The position numbers and the translations under genes were made by a program. This document shows positions 1-9,410 of a stretch of 64,000 nt of DNA, in pieces. The stretch is from positions 124,001 to 188,000 of the forward strand of contig NZ_JADCJY010000002.1 of NCBI RefSeq assembly GCF_014982715.1, read 5' to 3'. Source of the stretch: Gallalistipes aquisgranensis (lineage in GTDB: Bacteria; Bacteroidota; Bacteroidia; Bacteroidales; Rikenellaceae). The stretch's first letter is position 1; each line of letters starts with the position of its first letter. Below the pieces are notes generated by a model. The model was not told the origin of the DNA. It did no database searches and saw nothing but the letters and a program-made list of their open reading frames with translations.

Positions 1-518
1 TCATTATTGATAATCAGCAGCGAATCCACGTGCTGCCGCAGTTGTTCGATCCCCTCCTGCGCATGTTTGGCCCGCGTCTTCCCCTCCGCCTTGAACGGCA
101 GGGTGACGATCCCCACGGTCAGGATACCCAGCTCGCGGGCGGCCTTGGCGATGATCGGCGCGGCCCCCGTACCGGTTCCGCCTCCCATTCCCGCCGTAAT
201 GAAGACCATTTTGGTCCCCTCGCGTTTGAAAATGGAGATGATCTCGTCCAGGCTCTCCAGCGCCGCCGCGCGTCCCCGCTCGGGATTGTTGCCCGCACCG
301 AGCCCCTCGGTCAGATGTTCGCCGAGCTTCACCTTGATCGGCACCGGACTGCGGAAAAGCGCCTGCCGGTCGGTGTTGCAGATCATGAAGGTCACGTCGG
401 CGATCCCCAGCTCGAACATGTGGTTCACGGCATTGCTCCCGCCGCCGCCCACTCCGGCCACCATGATGATCGACGGGGAGACCTTCTCTATGTCGAATTC
501 TATCAGTTCCTCTACCAT
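1..518 (-). CDS. ftsZ: Cell division protein FtsZ (N-terminal part, cut by window edge)
   Basis: FtsZ is the tubulin-like GTPase that forms the Z ring at the division site. About 172 N-terminal residues are visible. They begin MVEELIEFDIEKV and carry the glycine-rich nucleotide loop GVGGGGSNAVNHM near residue 22 and the tubulin signature GGGTGTGAAP near residue 108, which together are diagnostic. The ATG at 518 lies 30 nt after the ftsA stop, so it is the last visible gene of the dcw operon. The 3' end lies outside the window, so length and the C-terminal FtsA-binding peptide cannot be judged. Confidence 0.97.
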   Translation of the reverse strand, partial: MVEELIEFDIEKVSPSIIMVAGVGGGGSNAVNHMFELGIADVTFMICNTDRQALFRSPVPIKVKLGEHLTEGLGAGNNPERGRAAALESLDEIISIFKREGTKMVFITAGMGGGTGTGAAPIIAKAARELGILTVGIVTLPFKAEGKTRAKHAQEGIEQLRQHVDSLLIINN

Positions 519-548
519 AACCCTACGTTCCTGTGCAAATCGGGAAAT

Positions 549-1940
549 TTATATCTCGTTGTCGTCCACCACGTCGAACATGTCGGTGATGTTCTTGAAG
601 AGCTTGGAGAAGGGGTTCCGCTTCTCCTTTTTCTTTTTGGCCTTCTCCTCCGCTCCGGCAGCGGGCTCCTCTCCTCCGGCCTCCGCAGCCGGGGGAGCCT
701 GCACGCCCGGACGGGCCGCAGGAGCGGCGGGACGGACCGCCCCGGCAGCCGGTGCGGTCGAGATACGGCGGATCGTCTCCACGCCTCCGGCCCGGCCGCT
801 TTCGAGCCCCTTCATCACGATTCCCACGGCGGTCGAAAGACGCGTGTCGGCGGCCAGTTCGGCCGACTCCTCGTCCACATTCACGTCGGGCGCCGCAATC
901 CGTACGTCCAACCCCGTATAATTCTTCACCATCAGGTCGATGTCCCGCAGCCGGGCACAGCCTCCCGTCAGCACCAATCCGGCGGCCAGCTTGTTCTCGT
1001 ATCCGGCCTGCTTGATCTCCATCATCACGTAATCCAGAATATCCTGCATCCGGGCTTCGATGATGGCGGCGAGGTTCTTGAACGAAATCTCCTTCGGGTC
1101 GCGCGAGGTGCGTCCCGGCACCTTGATGACCTTATCGGCGCTGGCGTTCTCGGAAAGGGCGCTGCCGTACTTCACCTTCAGGTCCTCCACATACCGTTCC
1201 AGAATCCCGTAACTGCGGATATCCTTGTTGATGATGTCCGCACCCAGCGGCACCACGCTCACATGGCGGGCGATCTTGTCGTGATAGATGCAGATGTCGG
1301 CCGTTCCCGCTCCGATATCCACCACGGCCACCCCCAGCTCCTTTTCATCGGGAAGCACCACGGCCTCGGCCGACACCAGCGGATTGAGGAACATCTGCGC
1401 CTGACGGATACCCACCTTCATCAGGGCCTTCTCGAGCCGGGAGACGGCGCTGTTGTCGCCGATCACGAAATTGAACGTGGCCTCGAGCTTCTGCCCGAAC
1501 ATTCCCACCGGATCGGCCACCTCCTCCTCGTCGTTGACGATATAGTTCTGGGGGATGATATGCAGAATCTTCTCCCCGTCGGGAGCCTGCACGTTGCGCA
1601 TGCTGTCGTTGAGTTTCTGCACGTCCTCCTCCCGTATCTCCCCGTCACGCCCCACATAGACATAATACGAATTCTTGGCGCACTTGATATGCTGGCCGGA
1701 GATACCAGTGTAGGCCTCCGAAATCCGGATGCTCAGCCGGCTTTCCAGTTCGTCCACGGCCTCGCGGATCGACTTGGCCACCCCTTCGATATTCTTGATC
1801 TCGCCGCGCAGCATGCCCTGCACCTCCTTCACGGCCACGTCCACGATATGCACCTTGCCGTTTTCGCCCCTGGCTCCCACCATGACGACCACGTTGCTGC
1901 TACCCAGATCGACCGCTACGATATAATTCTTTTTTTCCAC
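549..1940 (-). CDS. ftsA: Cell division protein FtsA
   Basis: FtsA is the actin-like ATPase that tethers FtsZ to the inner membrane. At 463 aa it is longer than the roughly 420 aa of E. coli FtsA. The N-terminal phosphate loop AVDLGSSNVVVMVG and the second motif VVDIGAGTADICIY (about residue 205) identify the family. After about residue 385 comes an Ala/Pro-rich linker, a Lys-rich patch, and a final amphipathic stretch NPFSKLFKNITDMFDVV that fits the membrane-targeting helix; long linkers of this type are common in Bacteroidetes. The start codon is GTG at 1940, with no ATG upstream that keeps the family N terminus. It sits 12 nt downstream of ftsQ. Confidence 0.96.
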   Translation of the reverse strand: MEKKNYIVAVDLGSSNVVVMVGARGENGKVHIVDVAVKEVQGMLRGEIKNIEGVAKSIREAVDELESRLSIRISEAYTGISGQHIKCAKNSYYVYVGRDGEIREEDVQKLNDSMRNVQAPDGEKILHIIPQNYIVNDEEEVADPVGMFGQKLEATFNFVIGDNSAVSRLEKALMKVGIRQAQMFLNPLVSAEAVVLPDEKELGVAVVDIGAGTADICIYHDKIARHVSVVPLGADIINKDIRSYGILERYVEDLKVKYGSALSENASADKVIKVPGRTSRDPKEISFKNLAAIIEARMQDILDYVMMEIKQAGYENKLAAGLVLTGGCARLRDIDLMVKNYTGLDVRIAAPDVNVDEESAELAADTRLSTAVGIVMKGLESGRAGGVETIRRISTAPAAGAVRPAAPAARPGVQAPPAAEAGGEEPAAGAEEKAKKKKEKRNPFSKLFKNITDMFDVVDDNEI

Positions 1941-1952
1941 GTCTTGTTTCGG

Positions 1953-2798
1953 TTATTTTGTACAGATCACCTGATTCCTAAATTTCAGATTGATGTATTT
2001 CGGCCCGTCCCAGCCCTCGTACGCCAGCGCATCCCGGTAAAAATCCAGCAACTTGGCGAGCTTGGCCTCCACATCGTCCAGCGGCCCGAGCCCCACCACG
2101 TGGTCTCCGGCCCTCGGAACAAACTCAACCTGAGGCTCCTGCCACGCGGGATCACCCTGCGGAGCGGGACTCTCAGACACCTGGATCTGGACGATCTGGG
2201 CACGCCAGAAATCATCTCTCTCTATGAATTTTACAAAATTAATCAGTTTCCGGAAAAACCGGTAATTTTCAGATGATTTTTTTTGGGCTTCGGGCAGTGC
2301 CTCCGACAGGGGACCCACATAGGTGCGGGAGAAGGGAGGGGTGAAACTGCCCGTAATCACGGGCACATAAAGCACCTCGTGGGGCTGGAGCGGCAGGATG
2401 TACCCGTCGTCGGTGATGTAGAAATTGTAGCCGTTGTAGGTGTTGACCCGCGCCACGGGATGCCGCTGGCTCAATTCGATGTGCAGTACGCCGTCGAAAT
2501 CGGTGTACACTTTCGCGTCGCGTACGTACCCGCGGCCCGTCACCAGCTCACGGATGCGGCGGAGGTCCACCTCGGCGAGCGGCATGTCCTTCGTCCGGAT
2601 TCCCTCCCGCTCCAGCCAGCCCCGCACCATACCGGGCGTGATAACGCGCTGGCGGGCGCTGTCGCGCACCACGACGCGCACCTGACGCACCACCCGGGCC
2701 TCCTGACGGCCGGAGCAGTAGCGTGCGGCCACGACCAGATAGGCCAGCAGCACCCCCCAGCCCACGACTCCCAGAACGATATTCCACACGCGACTCAT
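1953..2798 (-). CDS. ftsQ: Cell division protein FtsQ/DivIB
   Basis: FtsQ is a bitopic membrane protein that links early and late divisome components (FtsL/FtsB, FtsW/FtsI) in the periplasm. The 281-aa product has a short cytoplasmic start, one membrane segment at about residues 6-26, a POTRA-like region (about 45-115) and a beta domain containing YITDDGYILPL. Sequence identity across FtsQ is always low, so the call rests mainly on topology, length and its place between murC and ftsA. It starts 33 nt after murC and ends 12 nt before ftsA. Confidence 0.9.
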   Translation of the reverse strand: MSRVWNIVLGVVGWGVLLAYLVVAARYCSGRQEARVVRQVRVVVRDSARQRVITPGMVRGWLEREGIRTKDMPLAEVDLRRIRELVTGRGYVRDAKVYTDFDGVLHIELSQRHPVARVNTYNGYNFYITDDGYILPLQPHEVLYVPVITGSFTPPFSRTYVGPLSEALPEAQKKSSENYRFFRKLINFVKFIERDDFWRAQIVQIQVSESPAPQGDPAWQEPQVEFVPRAGDHVVGLGPLDDVEAKLAKLLDFYRDALAYEGWDGPKYINLKFRNQVICTK

Positions 2799-2831
2799 TC
2801 CTTCCGACTTCTTCCGACCTCAGCCGGCCCG

Positions 2832-4226
2832 TTATTGTTTCACTTTTTTACGCAACTCTTCCGCAATGGCGGGGCAGCAATTCTCGATATTTCCCGCACC
2901 GAAGCTCACCACCACGTCCGTCTCCATGCCGGCCAGTTCCCCGGCGACACGCTCCCGGGACACGACGCGCCACGGCACGGTAAGACACCGCCCGATCAAC
3001 TCCGCATCCACCCCCTCGATAGGCAACTCCCGTGCCGGATAGATCGGCAGAAGCACCGCCTCGTCCGCCAGCGAAAGGGCAGCGGCGAACTCCCGGTACA
3101 GGTCGCGGGTCCGGGTATACAGGTGCGGCTGGAACAGGACGGTGAGCCGCCGCCCGGGAAACATCTTCCGCACCGAAGTGATGGCGGCTTCCAGCTCCCG
3201 CGGATGATGGGCATAATCGTCCATGTAAACCTGCGACGGAGTGTTGATATAAAACTCGAACCGCCGCTTCACCCCTTCGAATCGCGCCAGCGCCCCGCGC
3301 AGCCTCTCCTCGTCAAAACCGGCCACCCACATCAGAGCCACGGCGGCCACGGCATTCTCTACGTTCACCCAGCCGGGGACCCCGAGCGTGCATCCACCGA
3401 TCACGCGGTCGGGACAAACCAGGTCGAACCGGTAATGCCCCCCGTCGAGCAGGATCACATTGCGGGCATAGAAATCGCACGGAGTATCGAACGAATAGCG
3501 GAAGACCCGGATTCCGGCATTCCGCAGCGCGATCTCCACACCCTGTTTGATAACCAGCGCACCGCCCGGCACGATGCGGTCCACGAACTGGGAAAAAGCC
3601 TCCTTCACGGCCTCGTGCGTTCCGTAAATATCGAGATGGTCGGCATCGGCGGCCGTGATGACCGCCGCGTCGGGCGTCAGCCGCAGGAACGAACGGTCGA
3701 ATTCGTCCGCCTCCACGACCAGTCTCCGGCCGGTACCGAGCACCAGGTTGCTGCCGAAATTTCTGGATATACCCCCCAGAAAAGCGCTTCCGCCGCCCGC
3801 ACCGGGCTCCCCGCCCGGAGCCGCCGCTTCGTGGTCGAGCCACGCCGTGAGCGTAGAAGTGGTCGTCTTACCGTGAGTGCCGGCCACGGCCATCACGTAC
3901 TTTCCCCGGCTCAGATGGCCCAGCGCCTGCGAACGTTTCACCACTTCGAAACCGTGGCCCCGGAAGTAATTCAACTCGGCATGGTCGTCCGGGACGGCGG
4001 GCGTATAGACCACCAACGTTCCGCCGGGCGAACGGAACGGCAGGGGGATCGAATCGACACGGTCCTCGTAATGCACCGCGGCACCCTCTCCGGCCAAAGC
4101 CCGGGTGAGCGCCGTCTCCGTCCGGTCGTAACCGGCCACGGCTTTCCCCTCATGCAGGAAATAACGGGCCAGGGCGCTCATCCCGATTCCCCCGATACCC
4201 ACGAAATAGACTCTTTCGAACTCCAT
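2832..4226 (-). CDS. murC: UDP-N-acetylmuramate--L-alanine ligase MurC
   Basis: MurC adds L-alanine to UDP-MurNAc, the first amino acid of the peptidoglycan stem, in the cytoplasm. The 464-aa product has the N-terminal UDP-binding loop FVGIGGIGMSALARYF, the Mur-ligase ATP loop GTHGKTTTSTLTA (about residue 116) and the C-terminal DDYAHHP motif (about residue 330). After the ATP loop there is a Gly/Ala-rich insertion (about residues 130-145) that looks like a flexible surface loop. It lies 46 nt downstream of murG. Confidence 0.97.
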   Translation of the reverse strand: MEFERVYFVGIGGIGMSALARYFLHEGKAVAGYDRTETALTRALAGEGAAVHYEDRVDSIPLPFRSPGGTLVVYTPAVPDDHAELNYFRGHGFEVVKRSQALGHLSRGKYVMAVAGTHGKTTTSTLTAWLDHEAAAPGGEPGAGGGSAFLGGISRNFGSNLVLGTGRRLVVEADEFDRSFLRLTPDAAVITAADADHLDIYGTHEAVKEAFSQFVDRIVPGGALVIKQGVEIALRNAGIRVFRYSFDTPCDFYARNVILLDGGHYRFDLVCPDRVIGGCTLGVPGWVNVENAVAAVALMWVAGFDEERLRGALARFEGVKRRFEFYINTPSQVYMDDYAHHPRELEAAITSVRKMFPGRRLTVLFQPHLYTRTRDLYREFAAALSLADEAVLLPIYPARELPIEGVDAELIGRCLTVPWRVVSRERVAGELAGMETDVVVSFGAGNIENCCPAIAEELRKKVKQ

Positions 4227-4272
4227 GCTCCTATCTTTTCTCGATCAACCCCGATCTGTAATATTTATTACC

Positions 4273-5394
4273 CTATTTACCTTCTATCATCATCAATATT
4301 TCGTCCGCGATCCGGTCGGCCGCATCGGGCCGGGCCAGTTTCAGGATATTGCCGGCCAGTTCACACCTCCGCGCATCGTCCTTCAGCAAGGCGATCGCGG
4401 CCGGAATACCATGTTCCACGGCTTCGCAGTCGGGAATCATCTCGGCGGCGTTCTTCTCCACCAGCGCACGGGCGTTCTTGGTCTGGTGATCCTCCGCCAC
4501 ATTGGGCGAGGGGACGAACAGGGCCGGCTTCCCGATCAGACAGAGCTCCGACACAGTGCCCGCCCCCGACCGCGACATCACCAGATCGGCAGCGGCGTAG
4601 GCCAAATCCATCCGCTCGATGAAGGCCCCGCGCCAGATACCCCGGTCGCTCCGTGCGGACATGAATTCGGACATCTCCCGTTCGTAATACTTTCCCGTCT
4701 GCCAGATCACCTGAATCTCTCCTGCGGCGGTGATCGCGTCCACCCAGCGTTTCATCATGTCGTTGAGCGTACGCGTGCCCAGGCTTCCGCCGACGACCAG
4801 CAGCACCGGTTTGTCCTCCTCCAGGCCGAAATAGTGCAGGGCTTCGGCCCGCAGCGCCGCACGGCCGGATTCAGTCTGCCCGGAAAAGGTGCCGCGCAGG
4901 GGATTGCCCGTCATCACGATCCGTCCGGCAGGGAAAAAACGTTCCATGCCGTCGTACGCCACACAGATTTTCCGCGCCTTCGCTGCCAGTATCTTGTTGG
5001 TCACCCCCGCATAGGAGTTCTGTTCCTGGATCAGGGTGGGAATTCCCATCCTCTGTGCACTCCACAGCACCGGGGCACTGGCGTAGCCGCCGAACCCCGC
5101 CACCGCGTCCGCCCCGAAATCGCGGATCGTCCGGCGGGCCCTGCGCAGGCTCTTCCACACCTTGACGGGCAGCGCCAGATTCTGCAGGGTCAGTTTACGC
5201 TGCAACCCGGCCACGGGCAGCCCCACGATCCGGTATCCCAGCGCGGGGACCTTCTCCATCTCCATTTTCCCCTCGGCACCCACGAAAAGCAGTTCCACCC
5301 GGTCGCCCAGGCGACGCCGAAGCGCCTCGGCCACCGCCACGGCCGGATAGATATGTCCGCCGGTCCCTCCTCCGCTCAATATGATTCTGTACAT
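4273..5394 (-). CDS. murG: Lipid II synthase MurG (GT28 glycosyltransferase)
   Basis: MurG transfers GlcNAc from UDP-GlcNAc to undecaprenyl-PP-MurNAc-pentapeptide (lipid I), making lipid II on the inner face of the cytoplasmic membrane. The 373-aa length is normal for the family. The N-terminal loop LSGGGTGGHIYPAVAVAEAL, the second G loop LLVVGGSLGTRTLN and the donor-site region SRSGAGTVSELCLIGKPALF are present. It lies between ftsW and murC, as expected in a dcw cluster, with 48 nt and 46 nt gaps. Confidence 0.97.
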   Translation of the reverse strand: MYRIILSGGGTGGHIYPAVAVAEALRRRLGDRVELLFVGAEGKMEMEKVPALGYRIVGLPVAGLQRKLTLQNLALPVKVWKSLRRARRTIRDFGADAVAGFGGYASAPVLWSAQRMGIPTLIQEQNSYAGVTNKILAAKARKICVAYDGMERFFPAGRIVMTGNPLRGTFSGQTESGRAALRAEALHYFGLEEDKPVLLVVGGSLGTRTLNDMMKRWVDAITAAGEIQVIWQTGKYYEREMSEFMSARSDRGIWRGAFIERMDLAYAAADLVMSRSGAGTVSELCLIGKPALFVPSPNVAEDHQTKNARALVEKNAAEMIPDCEAVEHGIPAAIALLKDDARRCELAGNILKLARPDAADRIADEILMMIEGK

Positions 5395-5442
5395 ACTCTC
5401 TATTATGTTTCGGCCGCAGGTTTCTCCGCAGCACGTCCGTTT

Positions 5443-6720
5443 CTATTTCGTCTCCAGCAGCGACTCTCCGCGCGGCCTGTCGAGCGAGCGCTCCTGGGTC
5501 TGGCGGCTCACCCCGAGGATCATGCCCAGTGCCAGCGAGGTGAAGAGCAGCGACGAACCGCCCAGACTGATCAACGGCAGGGTCTGCCCCGTCACCGGAA
5601 AGAGGTTCACCGACACCAGCATGTTGAAGAGCGCCTGCAATACGATCATCAGCCCCAGCCCGAGCACCAGCAGGCTCGGGAACGCCGTCCCGCACTTCTG
5701 GAAAATCAGAATCGTCCGGAAGAATATCCACAGGTAGAGCACCAGCACCACCACCGCTCCCACGACACCGTACTCCTCCACGATAAAGGCATAGGCGAAA
5801 TCGGAGTAGGAGTGGGGCAGGTTGGCCCGCTGGGTACTGTTGCCGGGCCCCTTGCCGAAGATTCCGCCCGAAGCGATGGCGATCTTCGCCTGTTCGACCT
5901 GCAGGTTGTCGTCCGACTTCTCGTCCACCTGCTCGGTACCGATTCCCGCATAATCCTTCAGCCGGTTCATCCACGTTTCGGCCCGGCCGATTCCGGCAGC
6001 CGACATGAAGGCCAATGCCAGAGCGATGACCACGACCACGATTCCCACCAGGCGCCAGAGCTCGCGCACCCGCACCCGCCCGATATAGAGCATCACCCAG
6101 CAGGTGAAAAAGGTGATGGCCGAAGTGGAGAAATTGGAAAAGAAGATCGCCCCGCAGGCCAGGACCACGGGAAGAAGCAGGGGGATCGTCGTATCGAAAA
6201 GAATATCGCGGTTCCGGCGGCCGTTTTTCGTCCAGCCGCTGACGGAAAACTGGGGCAGGATCGGAATTTTCTGGATCACCGTCTGCCGCTGGGCCAACTG
6301 CTGGGCCAGCACCATCACCAGCGTCACCTTCAGAAAATCGGACGGCTGGAAGGTGAGCCCCACGCCCGGAATCCGTATCCAGCGCGAAGCGTCATTCAGG
6401 TTGACACCCACCACGAACGTCAGGGCCATGGCTCCCAGCGCCACCAGAAATCCGAGCCGGGCGAAACGGGCGTACACCTGGTAGTTGATCCGATGGACGA
6501 GATAGATCACCACGAACCCCAGGCCGATGAACTTCAACTGGTTCATGAAGTAATGGGCCGTGTCGCCTCCCGCCTTGCGGTAGGCCATCGACGCCGTGGA
6601 AGAGTACACGACCAGCAGGGAGACGACAGCCAGCGCCGCGAGGATCACCCACAGCACCTTGTCGCCCCCGAAAATCCGCTCCGAAAGCGGTCTGACGGCC
6701 GTCTTTTCTCTTTCCTGCAT
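5443..6720 (-). CDS. ftsW: SEDS-family peptidoglycan glycosyltransferase FtsW
   Basis: FtsW polymerises lipid II at the septum with its partner transpeptidase FtsI. The 425-aa protein is strongly hydrophobic with about 10 predicted membrane segments. It shows SEDS signatures including FQPSDFLKVTLVMVLAQQLA (about residue 142) and the late motif GQTLPLISLGGSSLL (about residue 385). A long extracytoplasmic loop (about residues 235-285) contains FGKGPGNSTQRANLPHSYSDF, typical of the family. Its ATG is preceded by a G-rich AAGGGGG, one of the few SD-like sites in this cluster. It lies 15 nt after murD. Confidence 0.95.
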   Translation of the reverse strand: MQEREKTAVRPLSERIFGGDKVLWVILAALAVVSLLVVYSSTASMAYRKAGGDTAHYFMNQLKFIGLGFVVIYLVHRINYQVYARFARLGFLVALGAMALTFVVGVNLNDASRWIRIPGVGLTFQPSDFLKVTLVMVLAQQLAQRQTVIQKIPILPQFSVSGWTKNGRRNRDILFDTTIPLLLPVVLACGAIFFSNFSTSAITFFTCWVMLYIGRVRVRELWRLVGIVVVVIALALAFMSAAGIGRAETWMNRLKDYAGIGTEQVDEKSDDNLQVEQAKIAIASGGIFGKGPGNSTQRANLPHSYSDFAYAFIVEEYGVVGAVVVLVLYLWIFFRTILIFQKCGTAFPSLLVLGLGLMIVLQALFNMLVSVNLFPVTGQTLPLISLGGSSLLFTSLALGMILGVSRQTQERSLDRPRGESLLETK

Positions 6721-6735
6721 ATATCTTCCCCCTTT

Positions 6736-8142
6736 TTACTGTTGCTGTTTCCCGGTCCGCTCTTTCACCCACGCCTTGAACCGCTCGCCCCGGTCTTCGT
6801 AATTCCGGAACAGGTCGAAACTGGCACAGGCGGGAGAGAGCAGCACCGTATCGCCCGGTACGGCCGCAGCACGGGCGGCATTCATTGCGTCTTCGAGCGA
6901 ATCGGTATCATATATTACAGGAACAATGCCCGAAAAACTCTTTTTCAGTTTGTCGTTATCGAGCCCCATGCAGACCAGCGCCTTCACCTTTTCCCGAGCG
7001 AAGTCCATAAGGGGGCCGTAGTCGTTCCCCTTGTCGGTTCCTCCGGCGATCCAGACCACGGGCCGGGTCATGCTCTCCAAGGCATACCACACCGAATCGA
7101 CGTTCGTGGCCTTCGAATCGTTGACATAGAGTACGCCGTCCAGTTCGCCCGCCGGTTCCAGCCGGTGTTCCACCCCGGCGAAGGATTCCAGCGTCCGCCG
7201 GATCGAATCCGGTTCGACGCCCGCCGAAAGGGCCGCCAGCGTGGCCGCCATGGCATCGTAGGTGTTATGGATTCCCTTGATCCGCATCCGGGCCGTCTCC
7301 ATCTCCACCGTGAACGTTCCGTCCGTCGCCGTGAAGGTTCCGCCGTAGAGCGAAGCGCCCGGCCTCTCGTTCCGTTTCACGGAGAAAGGGAGACGGCGCA
7401 TGGTCATCGGGTATTTTCCCAACTCTCCGGCGATCACGGGATCGTCGTCGCTATATATAAAAGTATCCTCCGGCCCCATATTGCGGATCACGCGGAACTT
7501 GCTGTCCACGTAATTCTGCATCCGGTACTCGTAGCGGTCGAGATGGTCGGGCGTAATGTTCATCAGCACGGCCACGTCGGCCCTGAAACCGTGCACCCCG
7601 TCAAGCTGGAAACTACTCAATTCCAGCACATACCATTCCGGAGTTTCGGGAACCTCGACCCCCAGCCTCCGGGCCGTCCGGCGTCCCTCCTCATCCTCCG
7701 CCACGGCCACCGTATAGGCGAAACTTTCGCCGATATTGCCGCCGAGCGCCACCTTCATTCCGCCGTCCTTCAGCATCCGGTAAGTCAACGACGTGGTGGT
7801 CGTCTTCCCGTTCGAGCCGGTGATGCAGATTTTCCGCGCATGCGTGTAGCGTCCCGCAAACTCGATTTCGGAGACGACCGGAATCCCAGCCTCCCGCAGG
7901 GCCTTCACCATAGGGGCCTTGTCCGGAATTCCGGGGCTTTTGACCGCCTCGTCCGCATTCAGAATCAACTCTTCCGTATGGGTACCCTCCTCGTAGGGAA
8001 TCCCCCACTTCTCCAGCTGCGCCTTATATTTGTCCGCGATCTTTCCCTTGTCGGAAAGAAACACATCGAAACCCTTCACCTTCGCCAAGATTGCCGAGCC
8101 GTATCCGCTCTCGCCGCCTCCCAGCACGACCACTCTCTTCAT
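6736..8142 (-). CDS. murD: UDP-N-acetylmuramoylalanine--D-glutamate ligase MurD
   Basis: MurD adds D-glutamate to UDP-MurNAc-L-Ala in the cytoplasm. The 468-aa product has the N-terminal nucleotide loop VVLGGGESGYGSAILA, the Mur ATP loop ITGSNGKTTTTSLTYRML (about residue 112), NITPDHLDRY, and the domain 3 motif NDSKATNVDSVWYAL. All are typical of MurD rather than MurC, MurE or MurF. Its stop is 15 nt from the ftsW start, and it begins 2 nt after the mraY stop, so translational coupling with mraY is likely. Confidence 0.97.
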   Translation of the reverse strand: MKRVVVLGGGESGYGSAILAKVKGFDVFLSDKGKIADKYKAQLEKWGIPYEEGTHTEELILNADEAVKSPGIPDKAPMVKALREAGIPVVSEIEFAGRYTHARKICITGSNGKTTTTSLTYRMLKDGGMKVALGGNIGESFAYTVAVAEDEEGRRTARRLGVEVPETPEWYVLELSSFQLDGVHGFRADVAVLMNITPDHLDRYEYRMQNYVDSKFRVIRNMGPEDTFIYSDDDPVIAGELGKYPMTMRRLPFSVKRNERPGASLYGGTFTATDGTFTVEMETARMRIKGIHNTYDAMAATLAALSAGVEPDSIRRTLESFAGVEHRLEPAGELDGVLYVNDSKATNVDSVWYALESMTRPVVWIAGGTDKGNDYGPLMDFAREKVKALVCMGLDNDKLKKSFSGIVPVIYDTDSLEDAMNAARAAAVPGDTVLLSPACASFDLFRNYEDRGERFKAWVKERTGKQQQ

Positions 8143-8144
8143 CC

Positions 8145-9392
8145 TTACCGTATTTTAAGCGTTACCAGTGCGATGGCCGCCAGCAGGAGCTGTACGAGCC
8201 AGAAACGCACCACGATTTTCGATTCCGGAAAATTTTTCTTCTGGTAATGGTGGTGCAGGGGAGACATCAGCAGGATGCGGCGCCCTTCGCCGTACTTGCG
8301 TTTCGTGTACTTGAAATACCCCACCTGCATCATCACCGACAAACTCTCCACCAGGAAAACGCCGCAGAGGATCGGCAACAGCAGCTCCTTGCGGATCAGC
8401 AGGGCGAACACCGCAATGATCCCTCCGATCGCCAGGCTTCCCGTATCGCCCATGAACACCTGCGCAGGATAGCAGTTATACCACAGGAACCCCAGCAGGG
8501 CCCCGGCGAACGCCCCCGCGAAGACCAGCAACTCCCCGCTGGAGGGGATATACATGATATTCAGATAATCGGCATAGATCACGTTGCCGGAAAGGTAGGC
8601 CAGTATGCCGAGCACCACCACGACCGGAGCCGACACCCCGGCCGCCAGGCCGTCCAGACCGTCCGTCAGGTTGGCCCCGTTCGAAACGGCCGTGATGACG
8701 AAAATGGCGACGACAATGTAAATGATCCACGTCAGCACGTCCTCCCTGTGACTGTCGCCCGGCACCAGCCAGTGGTAATCGAATTCGTTGTTCTTGATGA
8801 AGGGAATGGTCGTCTTGGTCGACTTCTCCCCCTCGCCCACGAAAACGGGACGGGGTTTTCCCTCGTCCACCACATAGGCCACCTCGGCATCGGCCGTACG
8901 GCGATCGAGCTTCTCCTTGACCACGATATGGGAGTTGAAGCACATCACCGTTCCGACGATGACTCCCAGACCGATCTGTCCCACGACCTTGAAGCGGCCT
9001 TTCAGCCCCTCTTTCCTGCGGCGGAACACCTTGATATAATCGTCCAGAAAACCGATCGCCCCCAGCCACACGGTCGAAACGATCATCAGGATCACGTAGA
9101 CGTTCGTCAGGTCGCCGAACAGCAGGATCGGCACCAGGATCGAGGTCAGGATAATCAGACCGCCCATCGTAGGAGTACCCTTCTTCTGCATCTGCCCCTC
9201 CAGTCCGAGATTGCGGATCTCTTCGCCGATCTGTTTCCTCTGCAACAGGCGGATGATACGCTGGCCGAAGACCATGCCGATCACCAGCGCCAGAATGATG
9301 GCCATGGCGGCCCGGAACGACAGATACTGGAACATACCCGCGCCGGGGATGTCCATATAACGCTCCAGATAGTTGAGTAAATGATAGATCAT
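8145..9392 (-). CDS. mraY: Phospho-N-acetylmuramoyl-pentapeptide transferase MraY
   Basis: MraY moves phospho-MurNAc-pentapeptide onto undecaprenyl phosphate, giving lipid I in the cytoplasmic membrane. The 415-aa polytopic protein carries [10 protein letters not shown], the DD motif in [25 protein letters not shown] and the HHH motif [13 protein letters not shown]. It is longer than the 360 aa of E. coli MraY because of a hydrophilic insertion at about residues 155-205, which I believe is usual in Bacteroidetes. It starts 18 nt after murE. Confidence 0.97.
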   Translation of the reverse strand: MIYHLLNYLERYMDIPGAGMFQYLSFRAAMAIILALVIGMVFGQRIIRLLQRKQIGEEIRNLGLEGQMQKKGTPTMGGLIILTSILVPILLFGDLTNVYVILMIVSTVWLGAIGFLDDYIKVFRRRKEGLKGRFKVVGQIGLGVIVGTVMCFNSHIVVKEKLDRRTADAEVAYVVDEGKPRPVFVGEGEKSTKTTIPFIKNNEFDYHWLVPGDSHREDVLTWIIYIVVAIFVITAVSNGANLTDGLDGLAAGVSAPVVVVLGILAYLSGNVIYADYLNIMYIPSSGELLVFAGAFAGALLGFLWYNCYPAQVFMGDTGSLAIGGIIAVFALLIRKELLLPILCGVFLVESLSVMMQVGYFKYTKRKYGEGRRILLMSPLHHHYQKKNFPESKIVVRFWLVQLLLAAIALVTLKIR

Positions 9393-9410
9393 GATTCGTA
9401 TTTCGCTTCT

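Noticed and set aside
30-2276. Long plus-strand frame of 748 codons
   Set aside because: It lies opposite ftsZ, ftsA and ftsQ, has the codon pattern of an antisense frame in G+C-rich DNA and no family likeness.
4225-8247. Plus-strand frame of 1340 codons
   Set aside because: Shadow of murG, ftsW and murD; the protein is rich in His, Gln, Arg and Pro as antisense frames in such DNA are.
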